Below are positions 38,339-47,137 of a stretch of 64,000 nt of DNA, one piece after another (position 1 is the stretch's first letter; the number at the start of each line of letters is the position of its first letter). The position numbers and the translations under genes are program-made. The notes beneath the pieces are model-generated. The model was given only the letters and a program-made list of their open reading frames with translations. It was not told the DNA's origin and ran no database searches. The stretch comes from an uncultured Halomonas sp. (lineage in GTDB: Bacteria > Pseudomonadota > Gammaproteobacteria > Pseudomonadales > Halomonadaceae), in the NCBI RefSeq assembly GCF_947500835.1, contig NZ_CANMTQ010000003.1, forward strand, positions 248,001-312,000, read 5' to 3'.

Positions 38339-39820
38339 TCATCTTGCAGGTGAATGCCTCAATTCATTGCCGTCAGCGTCTTCAAATGTCAGCCCCCAAC
38401 TGGTCAGCGCCGCGAACAGCATGATCAGCGCCAGGAACCAGCCCTGGAAGACGAAGGGGAAGACCTGGGTGGGCGCCACCGCCGGCAGCCAGTCGTAGGT
38501 GCCCTGCATGCCGGTAATCGTCGACCAGCCCAGTAGCACTGGCGCACCCCAGGGGAAAATGTAGCCCAGGGCGGAGGTCACCGCGTCGAGCATGTTGGCA
38601 CGCCGATAGCGATGGATGTGGTAGCGGGTACCGAGTTCCCGCACGAAGGGGGCGGCGGCGATTTCCGCGGCGGTATTGATGGTAATGGCGCTGTTGAGCA
38701 GGGCCACGATGCCCCAGATCGAGGTCTCGGCACGCTTGACGGATTTCCCGATCCAGGTCATCAGCTTGCCGGTGATCATCTCCATGGTGCCGCCGAGCTT
38801 CATCAGGTAAGCAGCGGCGACGATCAGCAGGATCAGTATCGACATGGTGACGTAGCCTTGGACGCCATTGACCAGCGCCCCGGTGATCACGGTGTCAGAA
38901 TCCGCATCGAAGGCGATGATGTCGGACAGGGAGCCGGTACCGATGATGGCAATGGTGGGTACCGAGGCCAGAATGCCCCAGGTGAGCGAGGTAATCAGAT
39001 GCTGGCCGGACAAGGCCAGGATCAAGACCAGCGCAAAGGGTGCCAGCATCACCAGACCCAGCGGTTCCGTTGACTCGATCATGGCGCTGAGCGCGGCGGG
39101 ATCGGCAGCATTGCTGTCGCCGCCACCGCCAAACAGCACGTAAAGAATTACCGCCGGAATGGCCGCCATGATCGAGTATTTGAATCGGCTGCGAACCACC
39201 CCGGGCACATCTGCATCCTGGGTCGTAGCGGAAACGATGGTGGTGTCCGAGACCGGCGCCAGGTTGTCACCGAAGATGGCGCCGGAGAGAATTGCTGCAA
39301 ACAGCATCACCGGATCGCTGCCCACGGCAACGCCAGCCGGGTACATCAGGGTACAAAACGCCACGGTGGTGCCGTAGCCGGTGCCCACGGCGGTGGAAAA
39401 GATAGCGGCCAGGATGAAGGTCAGGGCGACGAACCAGCCTCCGGTCATGTCGGAAATGGCCCCAAGCCACACCAGGCCTTCCACCAGGCCGCCCACCTGC
39501 AGTACCTGAGCGAACATGCCGGCGTAGAACCAGGCCACGATGGCGACAACGCCGACGGGCTGGGTCAGGCCCTCGAACAGCCCCTTGGCGTACTCTTCCC
39601 ATTTGCTGGTGCAGAAAAATAACCCCAAGGTAATGCCGAACAGGGCGCCCATCACCAGGCCGATTTCTGAGGAAAGCCCTATCACGCTGGTACTGATAGC
39701 CCAGATCACGAAAAACAGCAGCGGTACCGCCGCCCCCCAGGCTCCCAGACGAAACGAGAGTGCCGATACTTTGTCGTCTTGGGAGGATTGCTTCTGCTGA
39801 TCCGTTGGCGTGCTGCTCAT
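38339..39820 (-). CDS. NhaC-family Na+/H+ antiporter
   Basis: The 493-residue antiporter has about 11-12 helices and NhaC motifs such as GDNLAPVSDTTIVSATTQDADVPGVVRSR, STAVGTGYGTTVAFCTLMYPAG and INTAAEIAAAPFVRELG. It exports sodium in exchange for protons, fitting a salt-adapted organism; some relatives exchange malate and lactate. AAGGAATG precedes the ATG. It lies 75 bases upstream of the DUF3141 gene on the same strand and could be co-transcribed, but the gap suggests a separate promoter for the unit below. Confidence 0.88.
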   Translation of the reverse strand: MSSTPTDQQKQSSQDDKVSALSFRLGAWGAAVPLLFFVIWAISTSVIGLSSEIGLVMGALFGITLGLFFCTSKWEEYAKGLFEGLTQPVGVVAIVAWFYAGMFAQVLQVGGLVEGLVWLGAISDMTGGWFVALTFILAAIFSTAVGTGYGTTVAFCTLMYPAGVAVGSDPVMLFAAILSGAIFGDNLAPVSDTTIVSATTQDADVPGVVRSRFKYSIMAAIPAVILYVLFGGGGDSNAADPAALSAMIESTEPLGLVMLAPFALVLILALSGQHLITSLTWGILASVPTIAIIGTGSLSDIIAFDADSDTVITGALVNGVQGYVTMSILILLIVAAAYLMKLGGTMEMITGKLMTWIGKSVKRAETSIWGIVALLNSAITINTAAEIAAAPFVRELGTRYHIHRYRRANMLDAVTSALGYIFPWGAPVLLGWSTITGMQGTYDWLPAVAPTQVFPFVFQGWFLALIMLFAALTSWGLTFEDADGNELRHSPAR

Positions 39821-39902
39821 GAGTCATTCCTTGTTATTCATTGCCTGCCATCAGCGTAGCAATGAAAACGGAGGATGTCGGTGATCGGCAGCGAACTGAG
39901 CC

Positions 39903-40019
39903 ATGAGCATCTATATGCTCGATACCTGTATCTGTTCGTTGATCATGCGTGACCACCCGGCATCGGTACTGCAACGCCTGACCGAGGAAGTCGGCAAGCA
40001 AAATAGGCTGCCTCAGTGA
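39903..40019 (+). pseudogene. VapC (PIN-domain toxin) 5' remnant
   Basis: A 38-codon frame encodes MSIYMLDTCICSLIMRDHPASVLQRL, the N-terminus of VapC-type PIN toxins including the first catalytic Asp, then stops. A full toxin is about 130 residues, so about 70% is missing. The codons just upstream (39862-39906) end in an ATGA overlap with this start, like a VapB antitoxin tail, but are too short to assign. It is a relic of a lost toxin-antitoxin pair. Confidence 0.6.
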
Positions 40020-40066
40020 TCCCGTTCGACTGGTGTCAGTCCTGAGCTCCTTGCTATCATGGATGA

Positions 40067-41746
40067 ATGAACAGTGCTCTGGCTTCTCACTCCTTCGCCG
40101 CGTCGGTAGACGATCCTTTCTATTACCTGCTTAATTTTCGTTTTTTGCTCGATTGGGTGGAAAAGCGTTACCGCGATCTGTTGAATGCGGAAGAGCAGGG
40201 CTTCATCGCCGTCTTTCACCGTTTGCCCAGAGCCTCTCAAGCGCTGTTGGTGCGCATGATCATGCGCAAGGGCACGCTGTTTCGGGCAAACAAGCTTGCC
40301 TACCCTGAAATAGGCTCAACGCCAAACGCCGCAGCGCCATTGATCGTCCAAGGATTGATCGACAACGCGCCGGAACTGAGCCTGGCGGAGCTGTTTGCGC
40401 TACTGACCAAGACGGAGCTCGTCGCCGTTTTCAAAGATCATATTGGTCGCGCGAACCTGAAAAAAACCGAGCTGTTCGAGATGCTCGAGCCTTCTTTCCA
40501 GGAACCACGGTGCTTTGATCATTGGAGTCCCGGGAGTGACGAACAGGTTTACTCGTTGCCGTTAATGGGGATGTGCGACCGCTTGCGCCTGATGTTCTTC
40601 GGCAATCTGCGTCAGGATTTCTCGGAATTCGTGCTGGCGGATCTCGGTATCTTTCGCTACGAGCGGGTGCCGTTCACTTCTGAATCCCGGGCTTTCCAGA
40701 GTCGCGACGACGTGGATGCCTATCTGCATCTGCATCGTTGCCGGGAGTCTTTCGAGACAGGCGCGCCGCTGGAGGCGGTGCTAGCCGAAATACCCTCGGC
40801 CTTTGTCGACAACCCCTGGCTCGAGTCTCGCCGCGCCAGGCTATTGTTCACCCTGGGCCAGCACTGCGAGCGCAATGCGCTGCTGGACACCGCGCTTGAC
40901 GTGTATGCGGATTGCATTCATCCCGGTGCCCGGTCTCGCCGCCTGCGAGTGTTGGAACGCCTCGAGGACTTCGATGCGGCGCTAGAGTTGGCTCATGAAG
41001 CACAGCAAGCGCCGGAAAGTGAGGCGGAATACCAGCATCTTGAAAAAGTGCTGCCGCGTCTGCGGCGCAAGTTGCGTCTGCCCAAATTGCCGATACCCGC
41101 CAGCGCGAACATCGAGCGCATCGATCTGCTGCTGCCGAGACCGACTTCCCCGCGCCCGGTGGAAAGCCTGGTGCGCGAGCATCTCGACGAAGCTACAGGG
41201 CCGGTGCATTACGTCGAAAATGGGCTGATCAATTCCCTGTTCGGGTTGCTCTGTTGGGAAGCAATCTTCGCGCCGCTGCCCGGCGCCTTCTTTCACCCTT
41301 TTCACGGGGGGCCGGTGGATCTGCTGCGCCCGGATTTTCATGCCCGACGTCAAAAGTTGTTTGCTGCTTGCCTGGCCCAGCTTGATTCGACGGCTTACCG
41401 GGAAACGATTCGTGAAAACTTCATTGCCAAGCGAGGGGTACAGTCGCCTTTCCTGCACTGGGGCATCCTGAGCGAGACGTTATTGGAGCAGGCGTTGGCC
41501 TGCTTTCCTGCCGAGCATCTCAAATGCTGGTTCGAACGGCTGCTGCGGGACATCAAGGCCAATCGCGCCGGGTTGCCGGACCTGATCCAGTTCTGGCCTG
41601 AGCGCAACGATCCTCTCGAGCGCTACCGCATGATCGAGGTAAAGGGCCCCGGTGATCGGCTGCAGGATAATCAACTGCGCTGGCTGGCGTTCTGTGCCGA
41701 ACATGGAATGCCAGCCACGGTGTGCTATGTGCAGTGGACACAATAG
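40067..41746 (+). CDS. FAN1-like VRR-NUC nuclease
   Basis: The 559-residue protein ends in a VRR-NUC nuclease domain with Asp505 (GLPDLIQFW), Glu524 and Lys526 (MIEVKGPGDRLQDNQLRWL), the PD-(D/E)XK core of FAN1. Residues about 95-150 hold a SAP-like segment (LSLAELFALLTKTELVAVFKDH), and the middle is helical with TPR-like repeats as in FAN1. FAN1 enzymes are structure-specific 5' flap nucleases that unhook interstrand crosslinks. Its TAG is followed immediately by the ATG of the helicase gene, implying joint expression. Confidence 0.9.
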   Translation: MNSALASHSFAASVDDPFYYLLNFRFLLDWVEKRYRDLLNAEEQGFIAVFHRLPRASQALLVRMIMRKGTLFRANKLAYPEIGSTPNAAAPLIVQGLIDNAPELSLAELFALLTKTELVAVFKDHIGRANLKKTELFEMLEPSFQEPRCFDHWSPGSDEQVYSLPLMGMCDRLRLMFFGNLRQDFSEFVLADLGIFRYERVPFTSESRAFQSRDDVDAYLHLHRCRESFETGAPLEAVLAEIPSAFVDNPWLESRRARLLFTLGQHCERNALLDTALDVYADCIHPGARSRRLRVLERLEDFDAALELAHEAQQAPESEAEYQHLEKVLPRLRRKLRLPKLPIPASANIERIDLLLPRPTSPRPVESLVREHLDEATGPVHYVENGLINSLFGLLCWEAIFAPLPGAFFHPFHGGPVDLLRPDFHARRQKLFAACLAQLDSTAYRETIRENFIAKRGVQSPFLHWGILSETLLEQALACFPAEHLKCWFERLLRDIKANRAGLPDLIQFWPERNDPLERYRMIEVKGPGDRLQDNQLRWLAFCAEHGMPATVCYVQWTQ

Positions 41747-44182
41747 ATGCCTGCCGAGCCTATGAACTACCGCGTTGCGGTTCGCGCCCTGTGCGAGTTC
41801 ACTGCCAAGGCCGGCGATCTCGATCTGCGCTTCACGCCGTCGCCCTCCGCCCAACAGGGCATCGCCGGCCATGCGCTGGTGGCCTCACGCCGCGGTGATG
41901 ACTATGAGCGCGAGATTCTCCTCGAAGGAAATTATCGCCATCTGCGGGTGCGCGGTCGTGCGGATGGTTACGCTCCCGTGCGCAACCAGCTTGAAGAGGT
42001 GAAGACCTTTCGCGGCGACCTGGCGCTGATGCCGGCCAATCATCGGGCGCTGCACTGGGCCCAGGTGAAGATCTACGGCCATCTGCTATGCCAGAGCCGC
42101 AATCTGGACGAAGTGCGCCTGGCCCTGGTCTATTTCGATATCGTCAGTCAGCAGGAAACGCTTCTCTGCGAGGTGTTTACGGCAGCAGAGTTGCAAGATT
42201 TTTTTGCCCAGCAGTGCGAGCGCTTTATTGTCTGGGCGGATCAGGAACTGGCCCATCGGTTGGCTCGGGATCATGCCCTGGGTGAGTTGAAATTTCCTTA
42301 TCCGAGTTTTCGCACCGGCCAGCGCCCCTTGGCGGAGGCGGTCTACAAGGCGGTGAGTACCGGTCGCTGTCTGATGCTGCAGGCGCCTACCGGCATCGGC
42401 AAGACCCTGGGCACGCTGTTTCCCATGCTCAAGGCGCTGCCGACCCGGAATCTGGACAAGGTATTCTTTCTCGCAGCCAAGACCCCAGGACGGCGCCTGG
42501 CTCTGCAAGGGCTCGAAGCCCTGTTGCCCCGAATGGGCGAGCTCGAAGATGAGAGCGGAGATGGGCGCGAGGGCGAGAGCGCAGGGGAAAATGAGAGTAG
42601 CGATGGGACACCGCTGCGAGTGCTGGAACTCGTGGCCCGGGATAAGGCCTGTGAGCATCCGGACAAGGCATGTCACGGCGATGCCTGCCCACTGGCGCGG
42701 GGGTTCTACGATCGCCTGCCTGCTGCGCGTCAAGCCGCGGTCAAGGTTGGTCTGCTGGATCAGGCGACGCTGCGGGAGGTGGCTCTGGAGCACGCTGTAT
42801 GCCCCTACTATCTGAGTCAGGAACTGGCGCGCTGGAGCGATGTGGTGGTTGGGGATTACAACTACTACTTCGATCTCAACGCCATGCTGTTCGGTCTCAC
42901 TCTCGCCAATCAGTGGCAGGTCGGCGTGCTGGTGGATGAGGCACACAATCTGGTGGAGCGGGCCCGGCGCATGTACAGCGCGGAGCTGGATCAGCTGGCC
43001 TTAAAGGCACTGCGGCGAGAGGCGCCGGCAGTGCTCAAGAAGACTCTGGACCGAGTTGCCAGGCAGTGGAGTGCGCTCAATAAGATCGAGAGCGATGAGG
43101 CTGAAAAACAGACCTATCGCGTGCTTGAAACGCCCCCGGCCAAGCTGTTGAATGCCCTGCAAAGCGCCATCGCTGCGATCACCGACTATCTCACCGAGCA
43201 ACCCTTTGGTCTGGATAGCGCGTTGCAGACCTTCTATTTCGAGGCGATGCATTTTTGTCGCATCAATGAGCTGTACGGCGAGCATTCCTTGTTCGACATG
43301 ACTTTCAAGATTGGCCGGCGAGGAAACGTGAGTTCAACGCTATGTTTTCGAAATGTCGTGCCGGCAGGATTTCTAACACCACGTTTCGACGTGACAAAAG
43401 CCACGGTGCTGTTCTCCGCGACCCTGAGCCCGAGCGGCTACTATGGTGATCTGCTTGGATTACCGGCAAATACGCCCTGGATGGAGGTGGCGTCGCCGTT
43501 CGGCGTCGAGCAGCTTTCGGTACGAGTCATCGATCATGTCTCGACCCGCTTTCATCATCGTGCAGCCTCCATTGCACCTATCGTTCAGCTAATGGCGGCT
43601 CAGTTCGCCGCCCAGCCGGGCAACTATCTGGCATTTTTCAGCAGCTTCGAGTATCTCGAGCAGGTTGCCGATGTGTTTCGCCAGCGCCATCCGGCGGTGC
43701 CAGTATGGGTGCAATCACGACGCATGGACGAGACGGCCCGGCAGGAATTTCTTTCTCGCTTTGAAGAAAGTGGTCAGGGAATCGGTTTTGCCGTGCTGGG
43801 CGGGGTCTTTGGTGAGGGAATCGACTTGCCCGGCGAGCGCCTGATCGGCGCTTTCATCGCCACCCTGGGGCTGCCCCAGATGAACCCGGTGAACGAGCAG
43901 TTCAAGCGCCGCATGGGAATGCTGTTCGGTGAGGGGTACCACTACACCTATCTTTATCCCGGCGTGCAGAAAGTGATTCAAGCTGCCGGGCGCGTCATTC
44001 GCACCCAGCAGGATCGTGGCGTGATCTATCTCATCGATGATCGCTTCTCCACCCCTCAGGTGCAGAGATTGCTGCCCGGCTGGTGGCAGCTGGCTAGTTT
44101 TGAGAGGTCTCTTCATCCGCGCTCGTCGCTGCAGGCTCAGTCTCAGGCTTTGTTTCAGGCGATTCGGCTTCAATCGGATTGA
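41747..44182 (+). CDS. XPD/DinG-type Fe-S helicase with N-terminal PD-(D/E)XK nuclease domain
   Basis: The 811-residue protein starts with a Cas4/RecB-like nuclease fold (residues 1-170): Asp73 in GRADGY, Glu84-x-Lys86 in LEEVKTFR and the QxxxY motif Gln106-Tyr110. The helicase has Walker A APTGIGKT (213-220), four iron-sulfur cysteines (302, 309, 314, 352), DEAH at 397-400 and motif VI QAAGRVIRTQQDRG. An acidic low-complexity insert lies at 266-287. It should unwind DNA 5' to 3' and may cut it too. It directly follows the FAN1-like gene, and its last 89 bases overlap a convergent gene. Confidence 0.9.
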   Translation: MPAEPMNYRVAVRALCEFTAKAGDLDLRFTPSPSAQQGIAGHALVASRRGDDYEREILLEGNYRHLRVRGRADGYAPVRNQLEEVKTFRGDLALMPANHRALHWAQVKIYGHLLCQSRNLDEVRLALVYFDIVSQQETLLCEVFTAAELQDFFAQQCERFIVWADQELAHRLARDHALGELKFPYPSFRTGQRPLAEAVYKAVSTGRCLMLQAPTGIGKTLGTLFPMLKALPTRNLDKVFFLAAKTPGRRLALQGLEALLPRMGELEDESGDGREGESAGENESSDGTPLRVLELVARDKACEHPDKACHGDACPLARGFYDRLPAARQAAVKVGLLDQATLREVALEHAVCPYYLSQELARWSDVVVGDYNYYFDLNAMLFGLTLANQWQVGVLVDEAHNLVERARRMYSAELDQLALKALRREAPAVLKKTLDRVARQWSALNKIESDEAEKQTYRVLETPPAKLLNALQSAIAAITDYLTEQPFGLDSALQTFYFEAMHFCRINELYGEHSLFDMTFKIGRRGNVSSTLCFRNVVPAGFLTPRFDVTKATVLFSATLSPSGYYGDLLGLPANTPWMEVASPFGVEQLSVRVIDHVSTRFHHRAASIAPIVQLMAAQFAAQPGNYLAFFSSFEYLEQVADVFRQRHPAVPVWVQSRRMDETARQEFLSRFEESGQGIGFAVLGGVFGEGIDLPGERLIGAFIATLGLPQMNPVNEQFKRRMGMLFGEGYHYTYLYPGVQKVIQAAGRVIRTQQDRGVIYLIDDRFSTPQVQRLLPGWWQLASFERSLHPRSSLQAQSQALFQAIRLQSD

Positions 44183-44507
44183 CCACGACCCGAAGCTTGC
44201 GCTGATCGCCGGAAGGCAGATGCAGCGTGAAGATCGATCGAGTAGGTCCCGGCGGCGCCAGCTGCCAGAAGCGCTTGTCGCTGGTCAATACGCTCGTCCA
44301 TCCGTCCTCATCGACGAACCAGGTCGCAATCTGCTGACTGTCCAGACATAGGCTTTCATCGGCGCCCAGAGCTAGTGGTGTCGCCTGAGAGGCGGTGTCG
44401 GCGATATCCAGCACCTTGTCGCAACTATGCGTCGGGGTGTCCGCTTGCGCCAAAGCATCGCCGGCAACGAGCGATACCAGTAGGGCGGCGAAAAAAAACG
44501 GTTTCAT
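44094..44507 (-). CDS. exported protein of unknown function
   Basis: The 137-residue protein has a clean signal peptide (MKPFFFAALLVSLVAGDALA). The mature part has two cysteines, a beta-rich segment with TWFVDEDGWTSVLTSDKRFWQLAPPG, then a Glu/Pro/Thr-rich low-complexity tail of about 25 residues. The tail is encoded within the 3' end of the convergent helicase gene (89-base overlap), so the low-complexity end may be a by-product of that overlap. GGGAGCC precedes the ATG. Confidence 0.65.
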   Translation of the reverse strand: MKPFFFAALLVSLVAGDALAQADTPTHSCDKVLDIADTASQATPLALGADESLCLDSQQIATWFVDEDGWTSVLTSDKRFWQLAPPGPTRSIFTLHLPSGDQRKLRVVVNPIEAESPETKPETEPAATSADEETSQN

Positions 44508-44699
44508 ACAGGGCTCCCTTCCGGTGGGGTCGTATTATTGGGCAAACGTCTGGTTGCTATGGCTATCGCCTTCCTTGCGCGCCATGTATCTATTTAATCA
44601 CCGGCAGATTGAGCCGTCATCACATGGATTAAGAAGATGGTACTTATGATTCCACGGTAGAAAAGCGAACGCCAAGCCCATATCTCCTCTCTAAGCCAT

Positions 44700-45707
44700 A
44701 TGAATCGCGCGACCGCAGACCATCGCGGTAATCCAATCGTTCCTGAGTCGACAGGTCTCATATTCATGCTCGGATTTCTTCAAGGTTTTGCCTACGGGCT
44801 CTTCATCACCTGCCTGCCCTGGTTCCTGATCGGCATGATCAGCCCTGGGCTTGCCCTTGGCACGCTGGCCCCGGATCGTCTCCAGGTCATCATTCGCTAC
44901 TGGCTGACGGTGCCGTTCATCGCCATGTTGCTATGGGTGACCTCGCTTTGGGGCGGCTTCGGTCCCAGCCTGCTGGGCTGGCTGGCCGGACTTGGGGCGG
45001 TGGCGGTCGCCGTGCCGGTGGAGCGGCGCATTCGGGGCTGGTTGATGAAACGCAAGCAGCGCCGTATCGAAGCGCAGTTGAATGCAGAGAAGGCACGCCG
45101 CCAGCAACAACAGGCCCAGGAAGCCAGCGAGAAGGGCGGGGCCACGCTTGATCCCAAAAATCCCCCGATGAATGCAGATGACGTCATTCGTGCGTTGTGT
45201 ACCGCCAAGGAACGCTTGATCGCCGTGAGCCAGCCTCAGCTTGCGGTGCAGGCGGATCGCTTATACAGCCGCTACCTGCGGGTCACGAAGGTGTTGCAGG
45301 AGCGTTTCGATACCAGTGAACTCGCCTTCGAGCGCTCCCGTACTCTGGTCTCGGAAGTCTGTTTTGCCGCGGTGGACAACTTGACCAGCATGGCCTCCCA
45401 GGCCAGTGGCATCGCCGGGGTGGACGGTGATTTCGTGCGCCGCCGCCTGTCCCGGGAGCGCAATAGCCTGAGTCTGACCGAGCGCGCCACCCTCGAGCGA
45501 CGCCTGACACTGCTCACGGAGACCCAGCAGCATCTGGATGAACTCAGCGCCCGTAATGAAGCCGCGTTGACAGCACTTGACGATGCCGCCGTGACCATGG
45601 CGCGTATCGAGACCGGACGCCCTCAGGCTTCGATCGACGCGGATCAGGCCTTGCGCGATCTGAGCCATTTCGTCGAACGGGCCGAGCGCTATGGACGGCA
45701 GCGCTGA
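44700..45707 (+). CDS. XpaC-like membrane protein, partner of a TelA-like protein
   Basis: The 335-residue protein has two or three hydrophobic segments (about residues 21-50, 70-87 and 90-105), a basic helix rich in Arg/Gln/Lys (about 108-145) and a helical C-terminal domain (DVIRALCTAKERLIAVSQPQL onward). The layout and position next to a TelA-like gene match the XpaC-type (halogenated-indolyl-phosphate hydrolysis) family; in Bacillus xpaC also sits next to a TelA-family gene. No catalytic residues are evident. The start lacks a good ribosome binding site, and an ATG at 44766 is possible. Confidence 0.6.
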   Translation: MNRATADHRGNPIVPESTGLIFMLGFLQGFAYGLFITCLPWFLIGMISPGLALGTLAPDRLQVIIRYWLTVPFIAMLLWVTSLWGGFGPSLLGWLAGLGAVAVAVPVERRIRGWLMKRKQRRIEAQLNAEKARRQQQQAQEASEKGGATLDPKNPPMNADDVIRALCTAKERLIAVSQPQLAVQADRLYSRYLRVTKVLQERFDTSELAFERSRTLVSEVCFAAVDNLTSMASQASGIAGVDGDFVRRRLSRERNSLSLTERATLERRLTLLTETQQHLDELSARNEAALTALDDAAVTMARIETGRPQASIDADQALRDLSHFVERAERYGRQR

Positions 45708-45760
45708 TGGGATATGTTAGTGGCAGCTATTAATGACAAGTATCAAAGGGCAACGAACCG

Positions 45761-46942
45761 ATGAGTGATGAGCGTGACAGGGCGCGGGCCCCAGAACGGC
45801 TGCGTTTGCCGCCGGCAGAGGAAATTGCAAGGAACCTGCAGGGAGAGTTCGAATCTGCTGGCCTCAAGGACGATGAAGCGGCGCTTGCTGCCCAGGCGGA
45901 TACCTTCGTCGACGATCTGTTGACCAGAAGCGAGTCCGCGGAAAGCCAGCGTCGCAGCGTGGATGAAATGGGCAGCGATATACAGCGCCAGGCCGCCTAC
46001 CGCAGCGAGATGCTGCAGACCCCCATTCGCAAGCTTGCCCATCAGGGCGACGACGGTGGGCCGGTGGCCAAGGCATTGACCAGCCTGCGGGAGCGCATGA
46101 CCCATCTCGACCCCAATCGGCACAAGTTGACTCGAAGCGGACTTGATCGCTTGCTGGCCCGCATTCCCGGTGTCGGCAACGGGCTTCAGCGCTATTTCCG
46201 CAAGTACGAAAGCGCCCAGCAGGCACTCGACGCCATCATTCGTGATCTTGAAGAGGGCCGCGACATGCTACGTCGCGACAACCTGACCTTGAGTGATGAT
46301 CAGACGGCGCTACGCGATATCCTGGGCCAGCTGCAGCATCAGATCGCCCTGGGCAGGATGATCGATGAGCGTTTGGAGCGGCGCGTGGTGAGCCTGGAAG
46401 AGAGCGACCCCAAGCGGGCTTTCATTGAAGAGGAGCTGCTTTTCCCCCTGCGCCAGCGCATCGTCGATCTGCAACAGCAACTAGCCGTCAGTCAGCAGGG
46501 CGTGCTGGCCTTGGAAGTGGTCATCCGCAACAACCGGGAGCTCATTCGGGGAGTGGATCGGGCCATCAACGTCACCGTCTCGGCGCTGACCGTTGCGGTC
46601 ACCGTGGCCCTGGCCCTGGCCAATCAGCGTCTGGTGCTCGATCGAGTCGAAGCCCTCAACGCCACCACCTCCGACATGATCGCCGGCACTGCCAAATCCC
46701 TGCGCAGCCAGGGGGTGGAGATCCAGAACCGCTCTGCCTCCACCATGCTGGATATGGAAAAGCTCGAACAGGCCTTCGGCGACGTGCTGGCGGCCATTGA
46801 TGATGTCTCCCGCTATCGCCGGGAAGCACTGCCCCGGCTGGATGAGCAGATCGATCGTCTGCAGGCTCTGGCCCGCCAGGGGGATGACGCCATTCATCGT
46901 CTCGAGCGGGGCAGCGATGCAAGCTCTGGTGATGCCATATAG
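45761..46942 (+). CDS. TelA/KlaA-family (toxic anion resistance) protein
   Basis: The 393-residue, largely helical cytoplasmic protein matches the TelA family: SLRERMTHLDPNRHKL, ARIPGVGNGLQRYFRKYESAQQALDAIIRDLEEGRDMLRRDN, ELLFPLRQRIVDLQQQLAVSQQG and INVTVSALTVAVTVALALANQRLVLDRV. TelA is linked to tellurite and other toxic-anion or lantibiotic resistance, but most chromosomal copies have unproven roles. It follows the XpaC-like gene by 53 bases, and the two probably act together at the membrane. Confidence 0.85.
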   Translation: MSDERDRARAPERLRLPPAEEIARNLQGEFESAGLKDDEAALAAQADTFVDDLLTRSESAESQRRSVDEMGSDIQRQAAYRSEMLQTPIRKLAHQGDDGGPVAKALTSLRERMTHLDPNRHKLTRSGLDRLLARIPGVGNGLQRYFRKYESAQQALDAIIRDLEEGRDMLRRDNLTLSDDQTALRDILGQLQHQIALGRMIDERLERRVVSLEESDPKRAFIEEELLFPLRQRIVDLQQQLAVSQQGVLALEVVIRNNRELIRGVDRAINVTVSALTVAVTVALALANQRLVLDRVEALNATTSDMIAGTAKSLRSQGVEIQNRSASTMLDMEKLEQAFGDVLAAIDDVSRYRREALPRLDEQIDRLQALARQGDDAIHRLERGSDASSGDAI

Positions 46943-47011
46943 AGTGCAAGTACCCCATATGAGCGGGCTGCCAGGCCCGGATCGCCAATCTCGAACGGGA
47001 GTAACCACCAC

Positions 47012-47137
47012 ATGATTCAGGTGCGAAATATCGATCATGTCGTGCTGCGGGTAAAGGATCGGCAGGCGATGCAGCATTTTTACGAACGGGTGCTCAACTG
47101 CCCCGTCGAGCTCAAAGGGCCGTCGGAGGCGCCGTGA
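47012..47137 (+). pseudogene. VOC/glyoxalase-family 5' remnant
   Basis: A frame of 41 codons encodes MIQVRNIDHVVLRVKDRQ then HFYERVLNCPVE, the first beta-alpha-beta module of a VOC metalloenzyme with the metal-ligand His in the DHVVLRV strand, then ends abruptly after LKGPSEAP. Full members are about 130 residues. GGGAG precedes the ATG. The stop overlaps the GTG of the retropepsin gene. A deletion appears to have removed the rest. Confidence 0.7.

Noticed and set aside
42047-42257. Cas4-like domain as a sign of a CRISPR system
   Set aside because: The PD-(D/E)XK domain is fused to a DinG/XPD-type helicase and no cas genes or arrays are nearby.
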